Positions 1 to 9,153 are shown, counted from the first letter of the stretch. The stretch is 39,426 nucleotides of DNA from Flavobacteriaceae bacterium (GCA_021739635.1 JAIPBH010000020.1:1-39426); one strand, 5' to 3'. Notes: generated by a model from the letters alone, not told the origin. Program-made: numbers and translations.

Positions 1-12
1 TTTTAGCGGCTG

Positions 13-42
13 CAAACGTACAACCCTTTTTCTATTCCACAA
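13..42 (-). promoter_or_regulatory. Leftward Bacteroidota-type promoter for a gene outside the window
   Basis: Read on the minus strand, positions 20-13 are TACGTTTG, a match to the Bacteroidota -7 box TAnnTTTG. It is followed by CAGCC, as in other promoters of this window. A TTG (-33 box) lies at 42-40, exactly 19 bases upstream. The transcript would leave the window to the left, so the target gene is not visible. Both boxes and their spacing fit the consensus. Confidence 0.6.
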
Positions 43-349
43 TGACTTTTTTAATCTTTTTTTATCCCTTTTTTTTACCCCTCTTTTATCCGCTTGTTTT
101 CAATTAGTTACACCTTACTTTTTTTTTCAACTTTTTGATGTAAAACTTAAATATGACTTTGAACTATAGAAAATTGTCCAAGAAAAAGTACACATTTGTC
201 ATATAATGAAATCAGTTTTAATCGGAAAAAATTGAATGGACTGAACGATCTTGATAAACAAGGTTACACAAGAAAATAAATTAAACTCTTTTTTTATTTT
301 AATAAATAAAAACTAATCGCCTAAAGAAAAAATTATACCTATATATATA
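43..349. other. Gene-free AT-rich interval upstream of thrS
   Basis: Between the leftward promoter and the thrS promoter I see only AT-rich DNA with long T runs (about 58-130) and no convincing reading frame, tRNA or terminator hairpin. The only ATG-initiated frames are very short (21 and 9 codons). It appears to be the spacer between two divergent promoters. Confidence 0.5.
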
Positions 350-380
350 TTGTTTGTCTATATATATACTATTATCTTTG
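350..380 (+). promoter_or_regulatory. Promoter of the thrS-infC-rpmI-rplT operon
   Basis: TTG at 350-352 and TATCTTTG at 373-380 match the Bacteroidota -33/-7 consensus with a 20-base spacer. The -7 box is followed by CACCC. The predicted transcription start lies a few bases downstream, leaving only about 15-20 bases of leader before the thrS ATG. There is therefore little room for a leader riboswitch or T-box. Confidence 0.7.
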
Positions 381-403
381 CACCCTGAATTTAATTTATT
401 TTA

Positions 404-2338
404 ATGATACATATAATATTGCCTGATGGAAGTGTAAAGCAGTTTGAAGAAAACGTTACACCTATAGATGTTGCTAAAAGCATTAGTGAAGGATTTGCTA
501 GAAACGTTATTTCAGCAAATTTTAATGGTACAACTATTGAAAGTGTTACACCTTTGACAACCGATGGTTCATTGGTTTTATATACATGGAATAATGACGA
601 AGGGAAAAAAGCATTCTGGCATTCATCAGCTCATGTATTAGCTCAGGCTTTAGAAGAATTATATCCAAGCATTAAGTTAACTATAGGACCAGCTATTGAA
701 AATGGGTTTTATTACGACGTAGATTTTGGTGAAAATTCAATTTCTGAAAAAGATTTTAAAGCCATTGAAGATAAAATGATTGACATTGCTCGTGGAAAAC
801 ATGAGTTTAAAATGCGATCTGTTTCAAAAAAAGAAGCTTTATCATTTTATAAAGACAATGAATTTAAAACCGAGTTGATTGAGAATTTAGAAGATGGTAC
901 TATCACATTTTGCGACCATGCTACTTTCACAGATTTATGCCGTGGAGGACACATTCCTGATACTGGTATTATAAAAGCTGCTAAAATATTATCTGTTGCT
1001 GGTGCATATTGGAGAGGAAATGAAAAAAATCCTCAACTTACTCGTGTTTATGCTATTTCATTTCCTAAGCAAAAAGAGCTTACAGAATATTTAGAGTTAT
1101 TAGAAGAAGCAAAAAAACGTGACCACAGAAAATTAGGAAAAGAACTTGAGCTATTCACTTTTTCTAAAAAGGTTGGACAAGGGTTACCATTATGGTTGCC
1201 AAAAGGTGCTGCTTTACGTGAACGTTTAGAAGATTTTTTAAAGAAAGCACAGAAAAAAGCCGGCTATGAAATGGTGGTGACTCCTCATATTGGACAAAAA
1301 GAACTCTATGTTACTTCTGGTCACTATGCAAAATATGGTGCTGATAGTTTTCAGCCCATAAAAACACCAAAAGAAGATGAAGAGTTTTTGTTAAAACCCA
1401 TGAACTGTCCGCATCACTGTGAAATTTACAATAATAGCCAATGGTCTTATAAAGATTTGCCAAAGCGTTATGCTGAATTTGGAACTGTATATAGATATGA
1501 GCAAAGTGGGGAATTACACGGTTTAACACGTGTACGCGGTTTTACTCAAGATGATGCACATTTATTTTGTATGCCAGAACAACTTGATACCGAATTTAAA
1601 AATGTTATCGATTTAGTATTGTATGTGTTTGGATCATTAGGCTTTGAAAATTTTACAGCACAAGTATCACTTAGAGATCCTGAAAATCCTGATAAATATA
1701 TAGGAAGTATAGAAAACTGGGAGAAAGCAGAGCAAGCCATAATTAATGCAGCAAAAGATAAAGGCTTAAATTATACTATTGAAACTGGTGAAGCAGCTTT
1801 TTACGGCCCTAAATTAGATTTTATGGTTAAAGATGCTTTAGGAAGACGTTGGCAACTTGGAACCATTCAAGTAGATTATAATTTACCAGAACGTTTTGAT
1901 TTGACCTATAAAGGTAGCGACAACGAACTCCACAGACCTGTGATGATTCACAGAGCTCCTTTTGGAAGTATTGAAAGATTTATAGCTATTCTTTTAGAAC
2001 ACACCGCAGGTAATTTCCCTTTATGGCTCATGCCAAAGCAAGCTATTATATTGTCTATTAGTGAGAAATATGAAAAATACGCTGAAAAAGTTTTAAATTT
2101 GCTAGAAAATAACGAAATTCGCGCCCTCGTTGATAATAGAAATGAAACGATTGGCAAGAAAATTCGGGAAGCCGAAATGCAAAAGTATCCATTCATGATT
2201 ATTATTGGAGAGCATGAAGAACGTGAAAATAAAATATCGGTTCGTCAACACGGTGGAGAAGATTTAGGAATGATTTCAATAGAAACCTTTTCTGAAGTTA
2301 TAAAAACAGAAATAAACAAAACGCTAAAACCGTTTTAA
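404..2338 (+). CDS. thrS: Threonine--tRNA ligase
   Basis: Class II aminoacyl-tRNA synthetase that charges tRNA-Thr with threonine in the cytoplasm. The 644 residues show the full bacterial domain order. An N-terminal TGS domain covers about 1-61. The editing domain follows, with an HSSAH motif at 73-77, then a class II catalytic core with motif 2 around [22 protein letters not shown]-terminal anticodon-binding domain contains a [15 protein letters not shown] segment. The length is normal for the family. It is the first gene of an operon with infC, rpmI and rplT, an order widely conserved in bacteria, and it has its own promoter directly upstream. The ATG at 404 gives the family N-terminus ([10 protein letters not shown]). 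Nothing is unusual in the protein. Confidence 0.97.
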   Translation: MIHIILPDGSVKQFEENVTPIDVAKSISEGFARNVISANFNGTTIESVTPLTTDGSLVLYTWNNDEGKKAFWHSSAHVLAQALEELYPSIKLTIGPAIENGFYYDVDFGENSISEKDFKAIEDKMIDIARGKHEFKMRSVSKKEALSFYKDNEFKTELIENLEDGTITFCDHATFTDLCRGGHIPDTGIIKAAKILSVAGAYWRGNEKNPQLTRVYAISFPKQKELTEYLELLEEAKKRDHRKLGKELELFTFSKKVGQGLPLWLPKGAALRERLEDFLKKAQKKAGYEMVVTPHIGQKELYVTSGHYAKYGADSFQPIKTPKEDEEFLLKPMNCPHHCEIYNNSQWSYKDLPKRYAEFGTVYRYEQSGELHGLTRVRGFTQDDAHLFCMPEQLDTEFKNVIDLVLYVFGSLGFENFTAQVSLRDPENPDKYIGSIENWEKAEQAIINAAKDKGLNYTIETGEAAFYGPKLDFMVKDALGRRWQLGTIQVDYNLPERFDLTYKGSDNELHRPVMIHRAPFGSIERFIAILLEHTAGNFPLWLMPKQAIILSISEKYEKYAEKVLNLLENNEIRALVDNRNETIGKKIREAEMQKYPFMIIIGEHEERENKISVRQHGGEDLGMISIETFSEVIKTEINKTLKPF

Positions 2339-2368
2339 AAAATAAGTTTAACTTAAAAAGATAAAGCC

Positions 2369-2914
2369 ATAGCAATTAGAAGAAGAAATGAACCCAATAG
2401 GGTTTCACAAGAGGATAAACATAAGATAAACTCTAGGATTACTGCACCTAACGTTCGTTTGGTAGGAGAAAATGTAGAAATTGGTGTGTACAGTACTAGA
2501 GATGCTTTAAAAATAGCAGATGAACAAGGGTTCGATCTTGTAGAGATTTCACCAAATGCTGATCCTCCTGTGTGTAAGGTTATGGATTATAAAAAGTTTC
2601 TTTACGAACAAAAGAAACGTGATAAAGTCATTAAAGCCAAAGCAACTAAAGTAATCATAAAAGAAATTCGTTTTGGACCTCAAACAGATGACCATGATTA
2701 CGAATTTAAAAAGAAGCATGCTGAAAAGTTCTTAAAAGAAGGTGCAAAGTTAAAAGCATTTGTATTTTTTAAAGGACGTTCCATCATATTCAAAGAGCAA
2801 GGTCAAATATTATTATTAAAACTTGCCCAAGATTTAGAAGAGTTTGGAAAGGTTGAGCAAATGCCTAAATTAGAAGGCAAACGTATGACCATGTTTCTAG
2901 CTCCAAAAAAATAA
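2369..2914 (+). CDS. infC: Translation initiation factor IF-3, AUA start codon
   Basis: IF-3 binds the 30S subunit, prevents premature 50S joining and checks the start codon. The frame is open from 2357. The conserved N-terminus ([11 protein letters not shown]...[10 protein letters not shown]) appears only if translation begins at ATA 2369, giving 181 residues, close to the 180 of E. coli IF-3. There is no ATG in this frame before the conserved region. The TTG at 2459 would remove 30 conserved residues of the N-domain. An ATT at 2375 is the only close alternative. In other bacteria infC uses rare AUU or AUC starts, and IF-3 represses its own mRNA by rejecting them. A non-canonical start here suggests the same autoregulation. 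The gene lies 30 bases after thrS and before rpmI. The C-domain motif [15 protein letters not shown] is intact. Confidence 0.9.
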   Translation: MAIRRRNEPNRVSQEDKHKINSRITAPNVRLVGENVEIGVYSTRDALKIADEQGFDLVEISPNADPPVCKVMDYKKFLYEQKKRDKVIKAKATKVIIKEIRFGPQTDDHDYEFKKKHAEKFLKEGAKLKAFVFFKGRSIIFKEQGQILLLKLAQDLEEFGKVEQMPKLEGKRMTMFLAPKK

Positions 2915-2920
2915 AACAAC

Positions 2921-2935
2921 CCTGAATCGTTCAGG
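2921..2935 (+). other. Small hairpin between infC and rpmI
   Basis: CCTGAA (2921-2926) and TTCAGG (2930-2935) form a perfect 6-bp stem with a 3-base loop. No U tract follows, so it is not an intrinsic terminator. It could protect mRNA ends or tune expression between infC and rpmI, but no function is shown. Confidence 0.3.
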
Positions 2936-2977
2936 ATTAACAATAATTAAGCGAAATAATTAAAACTAGGAGAAAAG

Positions 2978-3175
2978 ATGCCTAAAATGAAAACAAAATC
3001 TAGTGCCAAAAAACGCTTTAAGTTAACTGGTACTGGTAAAATTAAAAGAAAGCACGCTTTTAAAAGTCACATCTTAACAAAGAAGTCTAAAAAGCGTAAG
3101 CTAGCGTTAACTCATAATACTTTGGTTGACCAAAGTGATGTTAACAGCATTAAAGAACAATTACGTTTAAAGTAA
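2978..3175 (+). CDS. rpmI: 50S ribosomal protein L35
   Basis: Small, very basic 65-residue protein of the large ribosomal subunit. The N-terminus [20 protein letters not shown] and the following [22 protein letters not shown]-like stretch are typical of bacterial L35, and the length is normal (about 64-66). It sits between infC and rplT, its usual position. The start is the ATG at 2978, preceded by the purine-rich AGGAGAAAAG, which is one of the few Shine-Dalgarno-like sequences in this window. Confidence 0.95.
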   Translation: MPKMKTKSSAKKRFKLTGTGKIKRKHAFKSHILTKKSKKRKLALTHNTLVDQSDVNSIKEQLRLK

Positions 3176-3226
3176 TAAGTTCTGGTTAAAACAAATTAAT
3201 AACCCTGGAGTTAGGCCATAAAAAGA

Positions 3227-3271
3227 GTTAAAAGTTAAAAGTTAAAAGTTAAAAGTTAAAAGTTAAAAGTT
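3227..3271 (+). repeat. Tandem heptamer repeat (GTTAAAA)6
   Basis: Six perfect head-to-tail copies of GTTAAAA run from 3227 to 3268, followed by a partial copy GTT. The array lies in the unusually long 161-base gap between rpmI and rplT. Such arrays vary in copy number by strand slippage, so the spacing between the two ribosomal genes may differ between strains. No function is evident from the sequence. Confidence 0.9.
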
Positions 3272-3336
3272 CTAACAACTAATAACCAAATACTAGCAAC
3301 TATATAACCGCCTACTACAAAAAACAATTAAAAATT

Positions 3337-3681
3337 ATGCCAAGATCAGTAAATTCTGTAGCAAAAAGAGCCAGAAGAAAAAAGGTTCTTAAACAAGCAA
3401 AAGGCTTTTTCGGACGTCGTAAAAACGTTTGGACAGTAGCAAAAAATGCGGTTGATAAAGCGATGTTATATTCGTACAGAGACCGTAGAAACAAAAAAAG
3501 ATCATTCCGTGCTTTATGGATTACGCGTATTAACGCTGGAGCTAGACAATACGGATTGTCATATTCTCAATTTATGGGAAAATTAAAAGCTAATGATATT
3601 GAATTAAACCGTAAGGTTTTAGCAGATTTAGCTATGAACAACCCAGAGGCTTTTAAAGCCGTAATAGAGAAAATAAAATAA
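3337..3681 (+). CDS. rplT: 50S ribosomal protein L20
   Basis: RNA-binding protein needed early in 50S assembly. The 114-residue length is normal. The N-terminus [20 protein letters not shown], the [10 protein letters not shown] segment and the [15 protein letters not shown] segment are standard L20. It is last in the thrS operon and is followed by a clear terminator. In other phyla L20 represses its own operon through mRNA structures. The long gap upstream (3176-3336) could hold such a site, but I cannot recognise a known L20-binding fold in it. Confidence 0.97.
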   Translation: MPRSVNSVAKRARRKKVLKQAKGFFGRRKNVWTVAKNAVDKAMLYSYRDRRNKKRSFRALWITRINAGARQYGLSYSQFMGKLKANDIELNRKVLADLAMNNPEAFKAVIEKIK

Positions 3682-3728
3682 GGCGTTTCGCCTATTGTAA
3701 AACATATTATATTCGCTTAATATATTTA

Positions 3729-3760
3729 AAATCCGGTTCGTTTGAATCGGATTTTTTTTT
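3729..3760 (+). terminator. Intrinsic terminator of the thrS operon
   Basis: The arm AAATCCGGTTC ends at 3739 and GAATCGGATTT begins at 3744. They pair over about 11 bases with one G-U pair and a 4-base loop GTTT. The hairpin is followed directly by a run of nine Ts ending at 3760. It is a classical rho-independent terminator about 50 bases after rplT. Confidence 0.85.
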
Positions 3761-3825
3761 AATAGCTTTCACAAAACAACTATTAAAGTTAGAAAACCTA
3801 TTTTTACCTCTCTAAATATGTATCT

Positions 3826-4641
3826 ATGGATTTATCGAAAATAAAATTAGTCATAACCGATATGGATGGCACTTTACTAAATTCAAATCATGAAGTAAGT
3901 AGTTTGTTTTTTGAAATATTTAAAGAAATTAAAAATCACAACATTCTCTTTGTAGCTGCAAGTGGGAGACCTTATTATAGTATCACAGAAAAACTTCACG
4001 CTATTAAGGATGACATCATCATCGTTGCTGAAAACGGCGGTATTGTAGCCAAGAATGAACATGTTTTACAAAAAATACCAATCAACAAAACTCATCTTCA
4101 TAAGATTGAAAACTTAATTTTGATGAATTCACATATTCATCCTATTTATTGCACCAAATCAAAAGCTTATTTTAAAGGTACTTCAAATGGATATATAAAA
4201 TTATTATCTGAATATTACCCCAATTTTTATGTAATTAATTCTATAGAAGAGATAGAAGAAGCCATCATTAAAATAGCATTATATCATGATGAAGATTCTG
4301 AAAAATATATATTCCCTTTTTTTAAAGAACTTGCATCCGATTATAAAATTATTGTTTCTGGAAAGCATTGGGTAGATATTTCTGATTATATAGCTAATAA
4401 AGGAAATGCCTTGAAACTATTACAAAAAAATTATAACATCACTAAAGATGAAACAATTGCTTTTGGAGATTATAATAATGATATTGAAATGCTAAAACAT
4501 GCTTCCTTTAGTTTTGCAATGAAAAATGCTGTTGAAGATGTAAAAAACATTGCTAATTACGAAACTAAGAGCAATGATGATTTTGGTGTAGAATACATAT
4601 TAGAAAAACTAATTAAAGCTAAAGAAAGTTTAAACCCATAA
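3826..4641 (+). CDS. HAD-superfamily hydrolase, Cof type (IIB)
   Basis: Predicted cytoplasmic phosphatase acting on small phosphorylated metabolites such as sugar phosphates. The exact substrate cannot be read from sequence. The 271 residues contain HAD motif I DMDGTL (nucleophile Asp12 and Asp14), a motif II Ser in AASGRP, and the C-terminal motif IV GDYNNDIEML (GDxxNDxxM), which is typical of the Cof/YbiV subfamily with a large IIB cap in the middle. It follows the rplT terminator and is in line with a small lipoprotein gene 51 bases downstream. A possible -7-like TATTTTTA lies just upstream but is not a good match, so the promoter is uncertain. Confidence 0.88.
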   Translation: MDLSKIKLVITDMDGTLLNSNHEVSSLFFEIFKEIKNHNILFVAASGRPYYSITEKLHAIKDDIIIVAENGGIVAKNEHVLQKIPINKTHLHKIENLILMNSHIHPIYCTKSKAYFKGTSNGYIKLLSEYYPNFYVINSIEEIEEAIIKIALYHDEDSEKYIFPFFKELASDYKIIVSGKHWVDISDYIANKGNALKLLQKNYNITKDETIAFGDYNNDIEMLKHASFSFAMKNAVEDVKNIANYETKSNDDFGVEYILEKLIKAKESLNP

Positions 4642-4692
4642 AAAAATAACGCAACCTTAGTAGCTTTTTCTCATCTATTTTTAAAAACTCAT

Positions 4693-5124
4693 ATGAATTT
4701 GAAATTTTTTACCTCCATTATATTTATTATTATTTTAACTAGTTGCTCATTAAGCAGTGATAATAGTAATCCTCAATTTGTCAAGACTGAATGGCATTTA
4801 AGAACTGTAACCGGTGGCATTGAAGGTGTTAATAATAGTTTTGATTTTAAAACTGTTATATGGACTTTTGATGAAACTCTAGGTCTTTTATATATTGTAA
4901 ACAACAACACTAATACATCCGCTGAAGATGGTTTTGATTCTGGCACTTATACTTATTCCCTGTTAGATAATGGTAATAACTCCTTTATAACAATAAATCA
5001 AACTGAGTTTGGAAGTTTAACCATTTTAAATAAACAATTGATTATAAATCAAAATGAGAAAAGTACTGGAAGTGGTGCAGATGGATTCATCTATACTTTT
5101 CAATTAGTAGAAGTTATTGAATAA
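4693..5124 (+). CDS. Small lipoprotein of unknown function
   Basis: A protein of 143 residues that begins with a hydrophobic signal and a lipobox LTSC, with the lipidated cysteine at 18. It should be exported and lipid-anchored in the envelope. The residues after Cys (SLSSDN) do not form a clear surface-export signal, so I expect a periplasm-facing location. The rest has alternating hydrophobic and polar strands, with tryptophans in EWHL and VIWTFDE, consistent with a small beta-sandwich or lipocalin-like fold. This is only an impression from the pattern. It lies 9 bases from the convergent gene at 5134-6393. I do not recognise a named family. Confidence 0.75.
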   Translation: MNLKFFTSIIFIIILTSCSLSSDNSNPQFVKTEWHLRTVTGGIEGVNNSFDFKTVIWTFDETLGLLYIVNNNTNTSAEDGFDSGTYTYSLLDNGNNSFITINQTEFGSLTILNKQLIINQNEKSTGSGADGFIYTFQLVEVIE

Positions 5125-5133
5125 AAAAATATT

Positions 5134-6393
5134 TTAAGTTTTCTGCTTTTTCTTTCTAGCAGCAGGAAACAAAACATTGTTTAAAATAAGTCTATAGCCA
5201 GGTGATGTTGGGTGCAAATCGAGTTCAGTTTTAGAATCTCCTACTCTATGTTGATAATCTTCTGGGTCATGACCACCATAAAAGGTAAAAAAGCCTTTTC
5301 CCTTTATACCGTGGATGTATTTTGCTTCGCCATTAGTTTTATTTTCGCCCATAATCAACACATTTGATTTTATTTCGTCACTATTAAAAGCTGTTGTTTG
5401 CCCCATAAATCCCTTAACTAATGCTGTATGATTTTGGCATAGCATGGTTGGAATAGGATCCCATTTTGCTGAAAAATCCATAAGTGAAAAATAATCAACA
5501 GTTCTTGCTATCATACGCTGTTGTGTCATATCAATAGTTGAAAACTCATATACATTGGGGTTTTTTTCTAATTTAAAATTAGTAAACGCAAAGGTTTTAT
5601 TATAATCAATTTTACTTTGATAATTTGCTTCACTTGCATCACCATCAAACATAGGTTCGCAAATATCAACGCCATCTGCAGCTAAAGCTATGTCAAAACT
5701 ATCTGCAGCACTACACATGGCAAACATAAATCCTCCGCCAATTACATAATCTCTAATTTTTAGTGCGACATCAAGTTTTTCTTGAGATACTTTATTATAT
5801 CCTAATTTTTCAGCTAAAGCTTCAGCATCTTTTTTCTCTTGAATATACCAAGCTACTGCTTTATAAGCTCCGTAAAATTTACCGTATTGGCCCGTAAAAT
5901 CTTCGTGATGTAAGTGTAGCCAATCAAAAGCCAACAAGCCGTCTTTTAAAACTTCTTCATCATAAACCGTTTCATAAGGAATTTCAGCATAGGTTAAAAC
6001 CATGGTAACAGCATCATCCCATGGTTGTTTTCCATAAGGCGTATAAACGGCTATTTTAGGTGCTTTTTCTAAAATTACAGCTTCCATATTTTGACTTGGG
6101 CTATTAATTTCTTCTAAAATACTTTCTGTTTTTGAATCTGAAAGAACTTCAAACGACACACCTCTAATTTGACATTCACGCTGAACATCTTCTGTATCTG
6201 GCAATAAAAAAGAACCTCCTCTATAATTTAAAAGCCATTTAACTTTAAGTTGTTTTTCTAATGCCCAATAGGTAATACCATATGCTTTTAAATGATTTTT
6301 TTGTGCGTCTACATCCATAGGAATAAGAATGTAAGAAGCGAAGATGTTAACCGAAAAGAATAATAATGCTATTAAAACAATGGTCTTTTTCAT
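5134..6393 (-). CDS. Secreted conserved protein, often labelled asparagine synthetase B
   Basis: A protein of 419 residues with an N-terminal signal peptide (MKKTIVLIALLFFSVNIFAS), so it is exported. Homologues in Flavobacteriaceae are, as I recall, often annotated as asparagine synthetase B. The sequence does not support that label. The catalytic N-terminal Cys of AsnB is absent, and there is no SGGxDS ATP-pyrophosphatase loop. Instead there is WLHLHHEDFTGQYGKFY and a Gly-rich turn GGGFMFAMCSAADSFD, which recalls the nucleophile elbow of class-I glutamine-amidotransferase-like or ThuA-like folds. A late motif FYGGHDPEDYQHRVGD contains conserved-looking His and Asp residues. The function is unknown. 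A -7-like TATCTTTC (6405-6398, minus strand) lies directly upstream of the start. Confidence 0.85.
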   Translation of the reverse strand: MKKTIVLIALLFFSVNIFASYILIPMDVDAQKNHLKAYGITYWALEKQLKVKWLLNYRGGSFLLPDTEDVQRECQIRGVSFEVLSDSKTESILEEINSPSQNMEAVILEKAPKIAVYTPYGKQPWDDAVTMVLTYAEIPYETVYDEEVLKDGLLAFDWLHLHHEDFTGQYGKFYGAYKAVAWYIQEKKDAEALAEKLGYNKVSQEKLDVALKIRDYVIGGGFMFAMCSAADSFDIALAADGVDICEPMFDGDASEANYQSKIDYNKTFAFTNFKLEKNPNVYEFSTIDMTQQRMIARTVDYFSLMDFSAKWDPIPTMLCQNHTALVKGFMGQTTAFNSDEIKSNVLIMGENKTNGEAKYIHGIKGKGFFTFYGGHDPEDYQHRVGDSKTELDLHPTSPGYRLILNNVLFPAARKKKQKT

Positions 6394-6452
6394 AGACCGA
6401 AAGATACTTAAAAATTAATGTTGAACGATATGGTTTAAGGAAATATTAAGTA

Positions 6453-7997
6453 TTAAAACGGCACATCATTTTCTTCATCATCATTAAATGAACTACCAAA
6501 AGCTTCATTTGGACTTGCTTTAAAATTATCTGATTTAAAGGTATCATCGTTGGCAGCAGCATTCATTTTGCTGTGGAATTCAAAAGGAGAATCAAAATCA
6601 TCCAGATTATCAAACTTACCTAAATGACCAACAAATTTTAAACGAATATTATCAAGTCCGCCATTTCTGTGTTTAGCAACAATAAATTCTGCTTGGCCTT
6701 CGGTTGGAGAGCGTTCGTCATCATCCCACTCTTCAATTTTATAATATTCTGGTCTATAAATAAAAGATACAATATCTGCATCTTGCTCTATAGCTCCAGA
6801 TTCACGAAGGTCGCTCAATAAAGGTCTTTTACTGCCTCCACGAGTTTCAACGGCACGCGATAATTGGGATAATGCAATTACCGGAACACTTAATTCTTTT
6901 GCTAAAGCTTTAAGGTTTCTGGAAATGGTAGATATTTCTTGTTCTCTGTTTCCGCCTTTTTGACTTCCGCCAGCAGTCATTAACTGTAAATAATCAATAA
7001 TAATCAGTTTAATTCCGTGTTGAGAAGACAATCGACGTGCTTTGGCACGTAAGTCAAATATTGAAAGTGAAGGTGTATCATCAATATACAAAGGTGCTTT
7101 TTCTAACCCTTTAACTTTTACATTTAATTGTTCCCATTCATGTTTTTCAAGACGACCAGTACGCAATTTTTCTGAAGATAAACCTGTTTCACTTGAAATT
7201 AAACGAGTTATTAACTGAACCGATGCCATCTCTAAAGAAAAGAATGCGACTGGTATGTTATGATTTACAGCAATATTTCTAGCCATTGAAAGCGTTAATG
7301 CCGTTTTACCCATACCTGGTCTAGCAGCCACAATAATTAAATCACTTTCTTGCCATCCTGAAGTTAATTTATCTAGCTTATCAAACCCAGATGGAATACC
7401 ACTTAAACCTTCTTTATTGGAAATTTCTTCAATTTTCTTTTTAGCTTGAATGACTAAACTTTGAGCTGTTTCACTAGATTTTTTAATATTTCCTTGTGTA
7501 ACTTCATACAGTTTGGCTTCGGCGTTGTCTAATAAATCAAATACATCTTTAGTTTCATCATAGGCGTCTTCAATAATTTCACTAGATATTTTTATTAAAC
7601 TACGTTGAATATATTTCTGTAAAATAATACGAGCATGGAACTCAATATGTGCTGAAGATGATACTTTTTGTGTTAAAGAAATGAGGTAAAAATCGCCTCC
7701 AGCTAACTCTAACTTTGAGTTTTTCTTTAATTGTGTGGAAACGGTTAATAAGTCAACTGGCTCGCTACTTTCAAAGAGCTGAAAAATAGCTTCAAATATA
7801 TGTTGATGTGCTTCTTTATAGAAAGCTTCTGCACTTAAAATGTCGATAACTTCGTCTACACCTTTTTTATCTATCATCATAGCTCCAAGCACAACTTCTT
7901 CTAAATCAAGTGCTTGAGGTGGAATTTTTCCTTTCTCAAGACTTATTAATGTGCTTCTGTCTACTTTATATCCTTTTATTTGATTAGGTTGTTCCAT
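6453..7997 (-). CDS. dnaB: Replicative DNA helicase DnaB
   Basis: Hexameric 5'-3' helicase that unwinds DNA at the replication fork. The 514 residues have the N-terminal DnaB domain (PPQALDLEEVVLGAMM, about 26-130), a linker helix region, and a RecA-type ATPase domain. Walker A AARPGMGKT is at about 224-232. LIIIDYLQLM (Walker B) and DLRESGAIEQDAD follow. It has no visible intein or insertion, and the C-terminal tail is acidic (NDDEENDVPF). A -7-like TACTTTCG on the minus strand (8010-8003) lies just upstream of the ATG, so it is probably transcribed on its own. It is separated from accA by that gene's terminator. Confidence 0.97.
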   Translation of the reverse strand: MEQPNQIKGYKVDRSTLISLEKGKIPPQALDLEEVVLGAMMIDKKGVDEVIDILSAEAFYKEAHQHIFEAIFQLFESSEPVDLLTVSTQLKKNSKLELAGGDFYLISLTQKVSSSAHIEFHARIILQKYIQRSLIKISSEIIEDAYDETKDVFDLLDNAEAKLYEVTQGNIKKSSETAQSLVIQAKKKIEEISNKEGLSGIPSGFDKLDKLTSGWQESDLIIVAARPGMGKTALTLSMARNIAVNHNIPVAFFSLEMASVQLITRLISSETGLSSEKLRTGRLEKHEWEQLNVKVKGLEKAPLYIDDTPSLSIFDLRAKARRLSSQHGIKLIIIDYLQLMTAGGSQKGGNREQEISTISRNLKALAKELSVPVIALSQLSRAVETRGGSKRPLLSDLRESGAIEQDADIVSFIYRPEYYKIEEWDDDERSPTEGQAEFIVAKHRNGGLDNIRLKFVGHLGKFDNLDDFDSPFEFHSKMNAAANDDTFKSDNFKASPNEAFGSSFNDDEENDVPF

Positions 7998-8110
7998 AAC
8001 TACGAAAGTAATTAAAATGATGATAGTTTTAAAGTGAAAACAAAGTGTGATTATGAACTGTTCATTAACAATCTAACTGTTAATAACTTAAAAAAATTGT
8101 CAATAACCAT

Positions 8111-8143
8111 AAAAAAAATCTGAAGTAATGAGCTTCAGATTTT
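8111..8143 (-). terminator. Intrinsic terminator of accA
   Basis: AAAATCTGAAG (8115-8125) and CTTCAGATTTT (8133-8143) form a perfect 11-bp stem with a 7-base loop. Read leftwards, the stem is followed by the complement of the A run 8111-8118, giving a U tract. It lies 24 bases after the accA stop and terminates leftward transcripts. Confidence 0.85.
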
Positions 8144-8166
8144 ACTTTGTTATGATTTTAAATGAA

Positions 8167-9120
8167 TTAGCCTTTAAATACTCCCATATTTAAATATTTA
8201 TCCATTCTTTTTTCAACTAATTCTTTTGGTGATAAGTTTTTAAGTGACTCATAAGACTTAGAAATTGCATTACTAACAATTACAAAAGTTTGTTCTCTGT
8301 CTCTATGCGCACCACCAAGAGGTTCTTTAACAATTTCGTCAACCATTTTAAGTTTTTTCATATCACTAGCTGTTAGTTTTAAGGCTTCTGCAGCTTGTTC
8401 TTTATATTCCCAACTACGCCAAAGAATAGATGAGCATGACTCGGGAGAAATAACACTATACCATGTATTTTCTAACATTAAAACAATATCACCAACACCT
8501 ATACCTAAAGCTCCTCCAGAAGCGCCTTCACCAACAATTATTGTAATAATTGGCACTTTTAAACGAGTCATTTCAAGAATGTTTCTTGCTATGGCTTCGC
8601 CTTGCCCACGTTCTTCAGCTTCTAAACCGGGATAAGCTCCAGGTGTATCTAATATGGTAACGACAGGAATACCAAACTTTTCAGCAGATTTCATTAATCG
8701 AAGCGCTTTTCTATAACCTTCTGGATTTGCCATTCCAAAATTGCGGTATTGTCTTGTTTTGGTATTGTAACCCTTTTGTTGACCTATAAACATATAGCTT
8801 TGATCGCCAATTTTACCTAAACCACCAATCATGGCTTTATCGTCTTTAAAACCTCTATCTCCATGAAGCTCTAAAAAAGATTCTCCGCAAATAGCTCTAA
8901 TATAGTCTAAAGTATAAGGTCTGTTGGGATGACGAGACATTTGAACTCGTTGCCAAGGTGTTAAATTTTTATAAATATCGGTTTTAGCCTGAATTAATTT
9001 TTTTTCAATTTGTGAGCAAGTTTGAGTAACATCTACTTCACTTTCTTCTCCAATTATTTTACATTTTTGTAACTGGTCTTCAAGCTCTTTTATTGGTAGT
9101 TCAAATTCTAAATATTCCAT
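8167..9120 (-). CDS. accA: Acetyl-CoA carboxylase carboxyltransferase subunit alpha
   Basis: Alpha subunit of the carboxyltransferase that, with AccD, moves CO2 from biotinyl-AccB to acetyl-CoA to make malonyl-CoA for fatty acid synthesis. The 317-residue length matches the family. Typical segments include [31 protein letters not shown], a [13 protein letters not shown] oxyanion loop, and [12 protein letters not shown]. accD is not in this window. It has its own -7 box upstream (9154-9161) and a strong terminator downstream, so it is probably a single-gene unit. Confidence 0.96.
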   Translation of the reverse strand: MEYLEFELPIKELEDQLQKCKIIGEESEVDVTQTCSQIEKKLIQAKTDIYKNLTPWQRVQMSRHPNRPYTLDYIRAICGESFLELHGDRGFKDDKAMIGGLGKIGDQSYMFIGQQKGYNTKTRQYRNFGMANPEGYRKALRLMKSAEKFGIPVVTILDTPGAYPGLEAEERGQGEAIARNILEMTRLKVPIITIIVGEGASGGALGIGVGDIVLMLENTWYSVISPESCSSILWRSWEYKEQAAEALKLTASDMKKLKMVDEIVKEPLGGAHRDREQTFVIVSNAISKSYESLKNLSPKELVEKRMDKYLNMGVFKG

Positions 9121-9153
9121 AAGAATTTCTAGTTTAATTTTTTAGTTAGCATA

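Noticed and set aside
43-107. Short hydrophobic frame of 21 codons starting near position 42 on the + strand
   Set aside because: It lies in T-rich DNA, starts inside the leftward promoter region, and its hydrophobic content follows from the T runs alone.
1311-2196. Three minus-strand open frames within thrS
   Set aside because: They lie fully inside a strongly supported thrS gene, have no family features and no promoter.
2459-2914. infC starting at TTG 2459
   Set aside because: This start would remove 30 residues of the conserved IF-3 N-terminal domain that are present in frame upstream to ATA 2369.
3227-3271. Repeat array as a possible CRISPR
   Set aside because: The units are 7 bases, directly adjacent and without spacers, in an operon gap. 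It is a simple tandem repeat.
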